Below the pieces are notes generated by a model, which worked only from the letters and a program-made list of their open reading frames with translations, searched no databases and was not told where the DNA came from. DNA of 64,000 nucleotides, taken from Microbacterium sp. Root166. Lineage in GTDB: Bacteria > Actinomycetota > Actinomycetes > Actinomycetales > Microbacteriaceae. Shown here one piece after another: positions 26,345 to 34,963 of this stretch (the stretch's first letter is position 1; every line of letters begins with the position of its first letter). Position numbers and translations under genes: made by a program. The stretch covers positions 763,442 through 827,441 of the forward strand of contig NZ_LMGL01000002.1 of assembly GCF_001427145.1 (NCBI RefSeq). Reading direction: 5' to 3'.

Positions 26345-26896
26345 ATGAATGATGCCGACCACGTGGTTCTTCTCGATGACGAGGGCACAGCGATCGGCAC
26401 GGCTCCCAAGAGCAGCGTCCACGGCACAGACACCGCGCTGCATCTCGCGTTCTCCTGCCATGTCGTGAACCCGGAGGGACAGGTCCTCGTCACCCGCCGC
26501 GCGCTGAGCAAGAAGACGTGGCCGGGAGTGTGGACGAACTCCTTCTGCGGTCACCCGAAGCCGGCCGAGCCGCTCATCACCGCGGTCCATCGCCGCGCGG
26601 AGTTCGAGCTGGGCATCACGCTTTCCGGCATCGAACTGGCACTCCCGCTCTTCCGCTACCGCGCCGTCGACGCCAACGGCATCGTCGAGCACGAAGTCTG
26701 CCCCGTCTACACCGCGCTGACCACGGACGAGCCGCTTCTCAATCCGCTCGAGGCCATGGACTCCCAGTGGGTGGACCCCCTCGATCTCGCGGCCTCCATC
26801 CGCACGACGCCCTGGGCGTTCAGCCCGTGGCTCGTCCTGCAGGCCGAGCAGCTGCACCTGTTCGACACCGTCGCCGAGCGCAGACGCGCGTCATGA
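26345..26896 (+). CDS. idi: Isopentenyl-diphosphate delta-isomerase, type I
   Basis: The 183-residue Nudix-fold protein has HLAFSCHVVN near residue 37 and KKTWPGVWTNSFCGHPKPAE near residue 58, with the catalytic Cys in NSFCGHP. The catalytic Glu is in VEHEVCPVYTA near residue 117. It interconverts IPP and DMAPP and feeds the prenyl chain made by the next gene. It is the first gene of the carotenoid operon and is controlled by the promoter and operator just upstream. Its stop overlaps the crtE ATG (ATGA). Confidence 0.95.
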   Translation: MNDADHVVLLDDEGTAIGTAPKSSVHGTDTALHLAFSCHVVNPEGQVLVTRRALSKKTWPGVWTNSFCGHPKPAEPLITAVHRRAEFELGITLSGIELALPLFRYRAVDANGIVEHEVCPVYTALTTDEPLLNPLEAMDSQWVDPLDLAASIRTTPWAFSPWLVLQAEQLHLFDTVAERRRAS

Positions 26897-27948
26897 TCAC
26901 GCTCCCCGCCCATCCGGGCATCGACGCCGCGATCGACGCGTCGGTCGCGCGGATCCTCGCCCGCGCGGGCGAGCTCGGCCCGGGCTTCCTCGCCCTCGGC
27001 GACGCCCTGTCCCGCGCCACCCGCGGCGGCAAGAGATTCCGGCCCGCGCTGGTCGCCGCGTCCTTCGAGGCGTTCGGCGGCGATCCCGCCCGCACGCCGG
27101 GGCTCTATCCGGTCGCGGCGGCCTTCGAGCTGCTCCACACGGCCTTCGTGGTGCACGACGACGTGATCGATCACGACACCGAGCGCCGCGGCGTCCCCAA
27201 CATCGCCGGAGAGTTCCGCCAGCGCGCACGCGTCCGCGGTGCCGACGCCGACGGTGCCGCCCTCCTCGGAGAAGCGGCCGCGATCCTGGCCGGAGACCTC
27301 CTGCTGCACGAAGCGCTGCGCCTCGTCGCCTTCGCGGACGTGGACCCGATCGCCCGAGAGCGCCTTCACGCCCTCGTCGACGACGCGGTCTTCATCTCCG
27401 CCGCCGGTGAGCTGGCCGACGTCGAGAACAGCGTGCTGACCGAGGACGCGACGGCGGAGGGAACGCTGGAGGCGGCGTTCAACAAGACCGCGGTGTATTC
27501 GTTCCAGGCTCCGCTGCTGGCCGGCGCGGTGCTCGCCGACGCACCCGAGACGGCACTGCAGGCGATCGAACGTGCGGGCGGACAGCTCGGACTGGCGTTC
27601 CAGCTCGTCGACGACCTCATCGGCGCGTTCGGGACGCAGGAGCAGGCTGGCCGTGAGAGCGGCGGAGACCTCCGTGAGTCCAAGCGCACTCCCCTGGTCG
27701 CGCTCGCCCGTGACACGCCGTCGTGGGCCCGGGTGAACGATGCCCTCGCGCTCGCGCACACCGGCCCCATCGCCGTGCGCGAAGCGCAGGTGGCACTCGA
27801 GCAGAGCGGCGCGCCGGTGCGGCTGCGTGCCGTCATCTACGAGACTCTCGAGCAGGTGCGCGCGAGCGCCGCCGACCCGGCCCTGCCGGGAACCGCGACC
27901 GTCCTGCTCGAGGAGCTGGCCGCCGCGGTGGAAGGGCGCATCCCGTGA
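26893..27948 (+). CDS. crtE: Geranylgeranyl diphosphate synthase
   Basis: The 351-residue trans-prenyltransferase has GGKRFRPALV near residue 42 and the first Asp-rich motif in FVVHDDVIDHDTERRG near residue 86. A QLVDDLIGAFG segment near residue 238 is the second Asp-rich region; its last position is Gly rather than Asp. It condenses IPP units to GGPP, the C20 precursor for phytoene. ATG 26893 overlaps the idi stop by 4 bases, and its own stop overlaps the crtB GTG by 4 bases. Confidence 0.93.
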   Translation: MITLPAHPGIDAAIDASVARILARAGELGPGFLALGDALSRATRGGKRFRPALVAASFEAFGGDPARTPGLYPVAAAFELLHTAFVVHDDVIDHDTERRGVPNIAGEFRQRARVRGADADGAALLGEAAAILAGDLLLHEALRLVAFADVDPIARERLHALVDDAVFISAAGELADVENSVLTEDATAEGTLEAAFNKTAVYSFQAPLLAGAVLADAPETALQAIERAGGQLGLAFQLVDDLIGAFGTQEQAGRESGGDLRESKRTPLVALARDTPSWARVNDALALAHTGPIAVREAQVALEQSGAPVRLRAVIYETLEQVRASAADPALPGTATVLLEELAAAVEGRIP

Positions 27949-28844
27949 GCCCGAGAGTCCCGCGCGGGGGCCAGCCGACCGGCCTCGAGCTCTACGACAG
28001 AACGGCACGGGATGCCGCCGCCACGGTGATCTCGCGGTACTCCACGTCGTTCAGCCTGGCCTGCCGGCTGCTGGGGCCGCGTCCGCGTCCGCACGTGCGG
28101 ACCGTCTACGCGCTCGTGCGGATCGCCGACGAGGTGGTCGACGGGCCTGCCGCAGCCGCGGGCCTCACGCCCGACGCGGCGCGCGAGGTCCTCGACGCCC
28201 TCGAGGTCGAGACGCTGCGCGCGATCGAGACCGGATTCAGCACGAACCTGATCGTGCACGCGTTCGCCCTCACCGCGCGCGAGTGCGGGATCGGCGAGGA
28301 CCTGGTCCGCCCGTTCTTCCGGTCGATGCGCACCGATCTGTCCACGGCACGGCATGACGACGCCTCGCACGACGACTACGTCTACGGCTCGGCCGAGGTG
28401 GTCGGGCTCATGTGCCTGCAGGTGTTCGTGAACGCCGGGGCGCGGCATCCGGCCGCCCCTTCCCCCGAACTCACGGACGGCGCCCGCCGACTGGGCGCCG
28501 CCTTCCAGGACGTCAACTTCCTGCGCGACCTCGACCACGACGCCTCCGCTCTCGGCCGCGACTACCTCGGGCTGGCATCGGGCACGGCCACCCGCACCGC
28601 GGTGCTCGACCGCATCGACGCCGACCTCGCCGCCGCTGCGGCGGTCGTGCCCGACCTCCCGGCCGACTGCCGCCGTGCGGTGACGGCGGCCCACGACCTC
28701 TTCGCCGAGCTGTCCGCGCGCCTGCGCGCTCAGGCCGGCACGACCCAGGAGGGCACGACGCGCGTGCGCGTTCCGGATGTCACGAAGGCCCGGCTGGCCG
28801 CACGTGCGTGGCTCGGCTTCTCCCCTCGCGAGGTTCGCCCGTGA
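27945..28844 (+). CDS. crtB: Phytoene synthase
   Basis: The 299-residue squalene/phytoene synthase has SRYSTSFSLACRLLG near residue 27 and YALVRIADEVVDG near residue 51 as the first Asp-rich region. YVYGSAEVVGLMC is near residue 145, and FQDVNFLRDLDHDA near residue 185 is the second Asp-rich region. It joins two GGPP molecules head to head into phytoene. The GTG start overlaps the crtE stop (GTGA), and the stop overlaps the crtI GTG in the same way. Confidence 0.94.
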   Translation: MSPRVPRGGQPTGLELYDRTARDAAATVISRYSTSFSLACRLLGPRPRPHVRTVYALVRIADEVVDGPAAAAGLTPDAAREVLDALEVETLRAIETGFSTNLIVHAFALTARECGIGEDLVRPFFRSMRTDLSTARHDDASHDDYVYGSAEVVGLMCLQVFVNAGARHPAAPSPELTDGARRLGAAFQDVNFLRDLDHDASALGRDYLGLASGTATRTAVLDRIDADLAAAAAVVPDLPADCRRAVTAAHDLFAELSARLRAQAGTTQEGTTRVRVPDVTKARLAARAWLGFSPREVRP

Positions 28845-30397
28845 CCGCCGCCGGTCGCGCCGTCGTCATCGGCGGCGGCATCGCGGGCCTCGCCACGGCC
28901 GCCCTCCTCGGCGCCGAGGGCTGGCAGGTGACCGTCCTGGAGGCGCGCGAGACCGTCGGCGGCCGAGCCGGATCGTGGGACGAGGGCGGCTTCCGCTTCG
29001 ACACGGGACCCAGCTGGTACCTCATGCCCGAGGTCTTCGACCACTTCTTCCGGCTGCTGGGCACGACGGCCGAGCGCGAGCTGGATCTCGTCGAGCTCGA
29101 CCCGGCGTATCGCGTCTACTCCGATCCCGGTTCGGAACGGGTGCCGGTCGATGTGCGATCGGGACGGGATGCCGCCACCGCGCTGTTCGAGAGCATCGAG
29201 CCGGGCGCGGGGGCGAAGCTGTCGGCATACCTGGATTCTGCCGGCGACGCCTACGATCTCGCCGTCACGCGCTTCCTCTACGACACCTACGAGTCCACCG
29301 CGGGACTGCGAGACCCGGTTCTGCTGCGCCGCGCCCCGCAGCTGCTCCCGCTGCTGACCCGCAGCCTCTCCTCCCATGTGGAACGCCGCTTCACCGACCC
29401 GCGCCTGCGGCAGATCCTGGGCTATCCGGCAGTCTTCCTGGGCGGATCGCCCTACGGCGTGCCGAGCCTGTACCACCTCATGAGCCACCTCGACCTGGAC
29501 GAGGGCGTGCTCTATCCCCGCGGCGGCTTCGTCGAGGTCATCCGTGCGATCGAGCGACTGGCAGCGGCATCCGGAGCGGTCATCGAGACGGGCGCGCGGG
29601 TGACCCGCATCGACACCGAGGGCGCCACGGCGACAGGCGTGGTGCTCGAGGACGGCCGCAGCATCGCCGCCGACCTCGTGGTCTCCACCGCGGACCTCCA
29701 CCACACCGAGACGAAGCTGCTGCCCCGCGAGCTGCAGACCTATCCCGAGTCGTGGTGGGCGAAGCGCGAGCCCAGCCCCGGCGCCCTGCTGCTGCTGCTC
29801 GGCGTCGAGGGATCCCTGCCCGAACTCGCGCATCACACGCTGCTGTTCACCGAGGACTGGCGCGCGAACTTCGACGACATCTTCGGTGATCGCCCGCGCA
29901 TCTCCGATCCCGCCTCGCTCTACGTCTGCCGGCCGAGCGCCACCGACCCGTCGGTCGCCCCGCCGGGCCACGAGAACCTGTTCGTGCTCGTCCCCGTGCC
30001 CGCCGACCCCGGCATCGGTCACGGCGGCGTCGACGGTGCCGGCGATGCCGCCGTCGAGGCGGCCGCCGACCGTGTCATCGCGCAGCTGTCGTCGTGGTGC
30101 GGCATCCCCGACCTCGCCGAGCGCATCGTCGTGCGCCGCACCATCGCACCCGGCGATTTCGCGAGCGACCTCAACGCCTGGCGCGGCAACGCCCTGGGGC
30201 TGGCCCACACGCTCGGCCAGAGTGCGATGTTCCGGCCGCGCAACGTCTCGCGCAAAGTCGCCGGGCTCGCCTACGCCGGCGGATCGGCCTTGCCCGGGAT
30301 CGGTCTTCCGATGTGCCTCATCTCGGCCGAGCTGGTCGTGAAGCGGCTGCGCGGCGACCGCTCCCCCGGTCCCGTCGCCGAACCGGCGAAGGTTTGA
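28841..30397 (+). CDS. crtI: Phytoene desaturase
   Basis: The 518-residue FAD-dependent desaturase opens with AVVIGGGIAGLATAALLGAE, the dinucleotide-binding motif, and has VGGRAGSWDEGGFRFDTGPSW near residue 38. The C-terminal FAD signature is GLAYAGGSALPGIGLPMCLISA near residue 475. It introduces double bonds into phytoene to give lycopene. The start is GTG with a 4-base overlap with crtB. The stop is one base before the crtYe GTG. Confidence 0.95.
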   Translation: MTAAGRAVVIGGGIAGLATAALLGAEGWQVTVLEARETVGGRAGSWDEGGFRFDTGPSWYLMPEVFDHFFRLLGTTAERELDLVELDPAYRVYSDPGSERVPVDVRSGRDAATALFESIEPGAGAKLSAYLDSAGDAYDLAVTRFLYDTYESTAGLRDPVLLRRAPQLLPLLTRSLSSHVERRFTDPRLRQILGYPAVFLGGSPYGVPSLYHLMSHLDLDEGVLYPRGGFVEVIRAIERLAAASGAVIETGARVTRIDTEGATATGVVLEDGRSIAADLVVSTADLHHTETKLLPRELQTYPESWWAKREPSPGALLLLLGVEGSLPELAHHTLLFTEDWRANFDDIFGDRPRISDPASLYVCRPSATDPSVAPPGHENLFVLVPVPADPGIGHGGVDGAGDAAVEAAADRVIAQLSSWCGIPDLAERIVVRRTIAPGDFASDLNAWRGNALGLAHTLGQSAMFRPRNVSRKVAGLAYAGGSALPGIGLPMCLISAELVVKRLRGDRSPGPVAEPAKV

Positions 30398-30398
30398 C

Positions 30399-30749
30399 GT
30401 GCCGGGTCTCTACCTCGCCGCGATCCTCGTCTCCGCCGCCGGCGTCGCGCTGCTGGACCGCCGCTGGCGCCTGGCGGCATGGCGTGCGCCCGGCCGCACC
30501 GCCGCGGCCGTCGGCATCGGCACGGCGTTCTTCCTGGCATGGGACGCCGTCGGCATCGCGGCGGGGGTCTTCGTGAAAGGCGACAGCACGCTCCTGATCG
30601 GGCTGGACCTCGCGCCCCACCTTCCGATCGAGGAGCCCTTCTTCCTCGCCTTCCTCTGTTACCTCGGCCTCGTGGTGCACGCCGGCGCGCTGCGTGTGCT
30701 CGGCCGGTCGACCGCACCGGATCCTCACGAGACCCGCGAGGCGGCATGA
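30399..30749 (+). CDS. crtYe: Lycopene cyclase domain subunit, C50 type (CrtYe)
   Basis: The 116-residue membrane protein has about three hydrophobic segments. FFLAWDAVGIAAGVFVKGDS near residue 47 and LPIEEPFFLAFLCYLGLV near residue 75 are typical lycopene cyclase domain motifs, with acidic residues in the PIEE element. With CrtYf it forms the heterodimeric cyclase that closes epsilon-type rings on the C50 chain. The GTG start is one base after crtI. The stop overlaps the next ATG. Confidence 0.92.
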   Translation: MPGLYLAAILVSAAGVALLDRRWRLAAWRAPGRTAAAVGIGTAFFLAWDAVGIAAGVFVKGDSTLLIGLDLAPHLPIEEPFFLAFLCYLGLVVHAGALRVLGRSTAPDPHETREAA

Positions 30750-31051
30750 CCTACGCGCTCCTCGTCCTGCCGTTCGCCGCGCTCACGCTCGCCGTCGTCC
30801 TGGTCACCGTCCGCAGGCCTCGCTTCGGCCGGCGCATGGCCGCGTCCGGCATCGCCGCCGCTGTGCTGGTGGTGCTCACCGCCGTGTTCGACAACCTGAT
30901 GATCGCAGCGGGACTGTTCACCTATCCCGAGGAGCACCTGAGCGGCGTCCGGATCGGGCTGGCTCCGGTCGAGGACTTCTCGTACGCCGTGTGCGCGGCG
31001 TTCCTCGTGCCGGCCGTGTCCGCCCTGCTCACACCGGAGCGCCGGTCGTGA
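30746..31051 (+). CDS. crtYf: Lycopene cyclase domain subunit, C50 type (CrtYf)
   Basis: The 101-residue membrane protein has three hydrophobic segments. FDNLMIAAGLFTYPEEHLSGV near residue 52 and LAPVEDFSYAVCAAFLV near residue 75 mirror motifs of the CrtYe half. Heterodimeric CrtYe/CrtYf cyclases are known from Corynebacterium, Brevibacterium and other C50-carotenoid producers. ATG 30746 overlaps the crtYe stop, and its stop overlaps the crtEb GTG. Confidence 0.92.
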   Translation: MTYALLVLPFAALTLAVVLVTVRRPRFGRRMAASGIAAAVLVVLTAVFDNLMIAAGLFTYPEEHLSGVRIGLAPVEDFSYAVCAAFLVPAVSALLTPERRS

Positions 31052-31932
31052 CCTCGATGAGCACGTCGGGCGTGCTGCGCGAGCTGTTCGTGGCGTCCCG
31101 GCCGGTGAGCTGGATCAACACCGCGTACCCGTTCGCCGCGGCCTACCTGCTCACCACCCGGCAGATCGACCTGACGCTCATCGTGGGCACCCTGTTCTTC
31201 CTCATCCCCTACAACCTCGCCATGTACGGGATCAACGACGTCTTCGACTACGAGTCCGACCTCCGCAATCCTCGCAAAGGCGGGGCGCATGGGGCCGTCC
31301 TGGACCGCCGCATGCATCCGGTCACGCTGTGGGCGGCGGGGCTCTCCTGTGCCCCGTTCGTGGTGTACCTCGTCGTCGCCGGATCTCCGGCCTCGTGGCT
31401 GGTCCTCGCCGCGAGTCTGTTCTTCGTCGTCTTCTACAGCGCGCCGCCGCTCCGGCTGAAGGAGCGGCCGTTCGCCGACTCCGTCACGAGCAGCATCCAT
31501 TTCTTCTCCCCCGCCGTGTACGGGCTCGTGCTCGCCGGTGCGGCGTGGACCTGGCAGCTCGTGGCCGTGATCGTCGCGTTCGGGCTGTGGGGGGTCGCCT
31601 CGCATGCCTTCGGCGCGGTGCAGGACGTCGAGGCCGACCGCGAGGCCGGGATCTCGTCGATCGCCACGGCGCGCGGGGCGCGGTGGACGGTCCGTTTCGC
31701 CCTGGCCTGCTACGCGGCGTCCGGTCTGGTCATGCTGTTCACCGCCTGGCCGGGCCCGCTCGCGGCGCTGGTCGCGCTGCCCTACCTCATCGCCGTCTGG
31801 CCGTTCCGCAACATCACGGACGAGACCGCGACCGACGCCACCCGCGGCTGGAGCCGTTTCCTGTGGCTCAACCAGCTCGCAGGCTTCCTGGTGACGCTCC
31901 TGCTGATCTGGTTCTGGTTCCTCACCGGCTGA
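31048..31932 (+). CDS. crtEb: Lycopene elongase, UbiA-family prenyltransferase (CrtEb)
   Basis: The 294-residue polytopic membrane protein has the UbiA Asp-rich motif in YNLAMYGINDVFDYESDLRNP near residue 55 and the second in GAVQDVEADREAGISSIAT near residue 190. In C50 carotenoid pathways this enzyme adds DMAPP units to both ends of lycopene, giving flavuxanthin-type products that CrtYe/CrtYf then cyclise. I use GTG 31048, which keeps the 4-base overlap seen through the operon; ATG 31057 is an alternative. A strong terminator follows. Confidence 0.92.
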   Translation: MTSMSTSGVLRELFVASRPVSWINTAYPFAAAYLLTTRQIDLTLIVGTLFFLIPYNLAMYGINDVFDYESDLRNPRKGGAHGAVLDRRMHPVTLWAAGLSCAPFVVYLVVAGSPASWLVLAASLFFVVFYSAPPLRLKERPFADSVTSSIHFFSPAVYGLVLAGAAWTWQLVAVIVAFGLWGVASHAFGAVQDVEADREAGISSIATARGARWTVRFALACYAASGLVMLFTAWPGPLAALVALPYLIAVWPFRNITDETATDATRGWSRFLWLNQLAGFLVTLLLIWFWFLTG

Positions 31933-31940
31933 GAACGACG

Positions 31941-31970
31941 AAAGGCCGGTTCCTCACGGAACCGGCCTTT
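31941..31970. terminator. Strong bidirectional terminator of the crt operon and the UPF0182 gene
   Basis: AAAGGCCGGTTCC (31941-31953) pairs perfectly with GGAACCGGCCTTT (31958-31970) over a TCAC loop. It lies between convergent genes and works in both directions. Confidence 0.92.
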
Positions 31971-31981
31971 CATCGTGTGTC

Positions 31982-34885
31982 CTACTCCTGCGCGCCCAGT
32001 TCGATGAGCTTCTCGACCGCAGCGGTCAGGCGCTCGTCGGCTTCGGCGAACGCCGTCAGGTCACCGGCCTGGAGCGCGGCATCCCGATCCAGCATGGCCT
32101 GCTGCGCATCCGCGAGGGCGGCCTGGTACTCGGTCGACGGCACCTCGGGCTCTACGGGGGCCTCGGGGTCAGCCGGATCCGCGGGATCGGCCGGATCCGT
32201 CGGCTCGACGTCATCATCGCCGGCCGCCGCGCCTGAGTCACCTCCGAACAGCGCGTCGAGCGCCTCGTTCAGGGTGTCCTCGAAGGCGACTTCGTTTCCG
32301 AACGCCACCAGCACCTTCTGCAGCTGAGGCAGCTGCGTACCGCTCGAGGCCTGCACGAACACCGGCTGGACGTAGAGCAGTCCGCCGCCCACCGGGAGCG
32401 TGAGCAGGTTGCCGTTGATCACCTCTGACTGGCCCTGCTTGAGCAGGTTGATCTGCGAGGAGATGACCGGGTCGGAGTTGAACGTGTTCTGCACCTGACC
32501 CGGACCCGGAATGGTCGTGTCGGCGTCCACCACCAGCATCCGGAGCTTGCCGTAGTCCTCGCTCTTGACACCCGCCTCATTGCCCGCGTTCGAGTCGACG
32601 GCCATGTAGCCCATCAGCACGTTCCGCGACGCGGTGCCTTCGGCGGCCGGGATGAAGCTCGTGAACATCGAGTACGTCGGCTCGTCCTGACCGGGCATCT
32701 GCATCGTCAGGTAGTACGGCGGCTGCAGCACGGTGTCCTGCTGCGGATCGTTCGGCGTCTGCCACGCGTTGTCCCGCTGGTAGAACGACTGCGCGTCGTC
32801 GACGTGATAGACGCCGAGTGCGTAGCGCTGCACCTTGAACAGGTCGGTCGGGTAGCGGACGTGGCTCATGAGCTCGCCCGACATCTCGCTGATCGGCTTG
32901 ACCGTCGAGGGGTACACGTTCTGCCAGGCCTGCAGCACCGGGTCCTCGTCGTCCCACGCGTAGAGCGTGACCGATCCGTCGTACGCGTCGACGGTGGCCT
33001 TCACCGAGTTGCGGATGTAGTTGATGTCGTCCAGCGCGAAGCGGGGCGCCGTCGTGTTCGAGTCCGAGATCGCCTGCTGCAGGCTCACCGTGGTCGAGTA
33101 CGGGTAGTTGGCGCTGAGCGTGTAGCCGTCGATGATCCAGACGATGCGTCCGTCCACCACGCTCGGATACGGGTCGCTGTCGAGCGTCAGGTACGGGGCG
33201 GCCTTCTGCACGCGCACCGCCGGGTCGCGGTCGTACAGGATCTGCGACTCCTCGTTGACGTTGTCGGAGAACAGGATCTGCTCCGACTGGAACCGCAGCG
33301 CGTAGATCAGCCGGTTGAACACGCTGCCGACGCTCGGACCGCCGTCGCCGCTGAACGTCGTCTTGGTCTCGCTCGCGCCGTCGGCGCCGGAGGGATAGTC
33401 GAGCTCGACCGGATTGGTGTCCTCAGGCGCGCCGACGATGGAGTAGGTGGGCGAGTACTCGCCGAAGTAGATGCGCGGCTCGAAGTCCTCGCGATCGGAC
33501 AGGAAGCCGGCGGCCGGGATGCCCCTCTCGAGGAACACCGGGTCGCCATCGGTCGTGCGGTCGTTGCCCTTGGCGGCGACCATCCCGTAGCCGTGCGTGT
33601 AGACGAGGGTCGTGTTCTGCCACGACGCGGCCGCGCCGAGCTGGCCCATGTCCAGCTCGCGCACGGACACGACCGTGTCCTGCGACGTCCCGTCGATCTC
33701 GTACCGGTCGACGTCCAGCGGATCGGCGAACTGGTAGTAGCCGCGGAACTGCTCGAGCTGGCGGACCGTCGGGCTGATCACGGCGGGGTCCATGATGCGG
33801 ATCTGGGCCGTCGTGGCGGCGTCCTCGCGCAGCGCGCCGGCCGTGGCATCCGTCGTCGCCTGGAAATCGCTCTTCTCGAGCCCGTCGATCCCGTAGGCGT
33901 CCTGCGTCATGTCGATGCCGCGCTGGTAGTACTCGCGCTCGAACTCGAGCTGGTTGGGCTGCACCTGGAAGGTGTTGACCACCCACGGGTAGCCGACGCC
34001 GAGCACGATGGCCGAGACGACCAGCAGCGCCGTCGCGATGAGCGGGTAGCGCCAGCGACCGATGATGGCGGTGACGAAGAAGAGGATCGCGACGAGCACG
34101 GCGACGATCGCGAGGATGGCCTGACCGGGGATGATCGCGTTGACGCCGGTGTAGCCGGGGCCGGTGATCCGGTCGCCGGGCTCGACGAGCGTCTTGTAGC
34201 GATCGAGCCACAGACTGACGGCCTGGACGAGCAGGTACAGGCCGGCGATGATCGCGAGCTGGATGCGGGCAGCCTTCGAGATGCGAAGCTCGCGCTGGCC
34301 GATGCGGACCGAGCCGTAGAGGTACGAGACCAGGGCTGTCACGAGGAGGCAGATGAGCAGCACGGCGGAGACGAAGCCCACGAGCGCGCTGTAGAACGGC
34401 AGCGCGAACAGGTAGAAGCCGGTGTCCAGCCCGAACTGCGGGTCGGTGGTCGTCGTGGCGACGCCATTCAGCCAAAGCCACGTGGTCTCCCACTGCGCCG
34501 AGGCCGCGAAGCCGGCGAAGAAGCCGAAGAAGACCGGGATGCCCCACATCGCGAGGCGACGCAGCGGCTCGACGACCTCCTGATAGCGGTCCAGCTGCGA
34601 ACTCAGCCGGGCATAAACCGGCCGCAGCCGGTAGGCCAGCTGGATCGCGAGCCAGACCGGCACGGCCATGCCGAGGAAGCCGACGACGAACATCACGACG
34701 CGGGCGCCCCACTGCGTGAGCAGCACCGAGTCGAAGCCGAGCTGGTCGTACCAGAGGAAGTCGGCGTAGAGGTTCGCGAACACGAAGAAGGCCACCACGA
34801 GGGCGGCGATGATCGCGAGGGAGATCGCGATGACGCGACGTGAGCGGGAGGGTGTGGCCGGGGTCGGCACGGAGGTCGTGGTCAC
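31982..34885 (-). CDS. UPF0182 (COG1615) large membrane protein
   Basis: The 967-residue protein has seven predicted membrane helices in the first 320 residues, starting with VIAISLAIIAALVVAFFVFA and FLWYDQLGFDSVL. A large extracytoplasmic part follows. The last 110 residues are acidic with DPADPADPADP tripeptide repeats and a predicted helical end. The family is conserved in Actinobacteria and other phyla with no firmly assigned function; the M. tuberculosis member is Rv3193c. A TAGGAT box (34892-34897) lies 6 bases upstream of the GTG, overlapping a GGGAGG element that could also serve as a ribosome binding site. Confidence 0.92.
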   Translation of the reverse strand: MTTTSVPTPATPSRSRRVIAISLAIIAALVVAFFVFANLYADFLWYDQLGFDSVLLTQWGARVVMFVVGFLGMAVPVWLAIQLAYRLRPVYARLSSQLDRYQEVVEPLRRLAMWGIPVFFGFFAGFAASAQWETTWLWLNGVATTTTDPQFGLDTGFYLFALPFYSALVGFVSAVLLICLLVTALVSYLYGSVRIGQRELRISKAARIQLAIIAGLYLLVQAVSLWLDRYKTLVEPGDRITGPGYTGVNAIIPGQAILAIVAVLVAILFFVTAIIGRWRYPLIATALLVVSAIVLGVGYPWVVNTFQVQPNQLEFEREYYQRGIDMTQDAYGIDGLEKSDFQATTDATAGALREDAATTAQIRIMDPAVISPTVRQLEQFRGYYQFADPLDVDRYEIDGTSQDTVVSVRELDMGQLGAAASWQNTTLVYTHGYGMVAAKGNDRTTDGDPVFLERGIPAAGFLSDREDFEPRIYFGEYSPTYSIVGAPEDTNPVELDYPSGADGASETKTTFSGDGGPSVGSVFNRLIYALRFQSEQILFSDNVNEESQILYDRDPAVRVQKAAPYLTLDSDPYPSVVDGRIVWIIDGYTLSANYPYSTTVSLQQAISDSNTTAPRFALDDINYIRNSVKATVDAYDGSVTLYAWDDEDPVLQAWQNVYPSTVKPISEMSGELMSHVRYPTDLFKVQRYALGVYHVDDAQSFYQRDNAWQTPNDPQQDTVLQPPYYLTMQMPGQDEPTYSMFTSFIPAAEGTASRNVLMGYMAVDSNAGNEAGVKSEDYGKLRMLVVDADTTIPGPGQVQNTFNSDPVISSQINLLKQGQSEVINGNLLTLPVGGGLLYVQPVFVQASSGTQLPQLQKVLVAFGNEVAFEDTLNEALDALFGGDSGAAAGDDDVEPTDPADPADPADPEAPVEPEVPSTEYQAALADAQQAMLDRDAALQAGDLTAFAEADERLTAAVEKLIELGAQE

Positions 34886-34891
34886 CCTCCC

Positions 34892-34897
34892 ATCCTA
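34892..34897 (-). promoter_or_regulatory. Leaderless -10 box of the UPF0182 gene
   Basis: TAGGAT on the minus strand lies 6 bases before the GTG at 34885. Confidence 0.4.
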
Positions 34898-34963
34898 GGC
34901 GGGCGGGTCTGGGCGGCCGCCGAGTCCGCGCTGGGCGAAATCCGCGAATGCCGAAGCGGCGTC

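Noticed and set aside
32140..32215. Short 9-base repeats near the UPF0182 3' end
   Set aside because: They encode the Asp-Pro-Ala repeats of the acidic tail and have no separate meaning that I can support.
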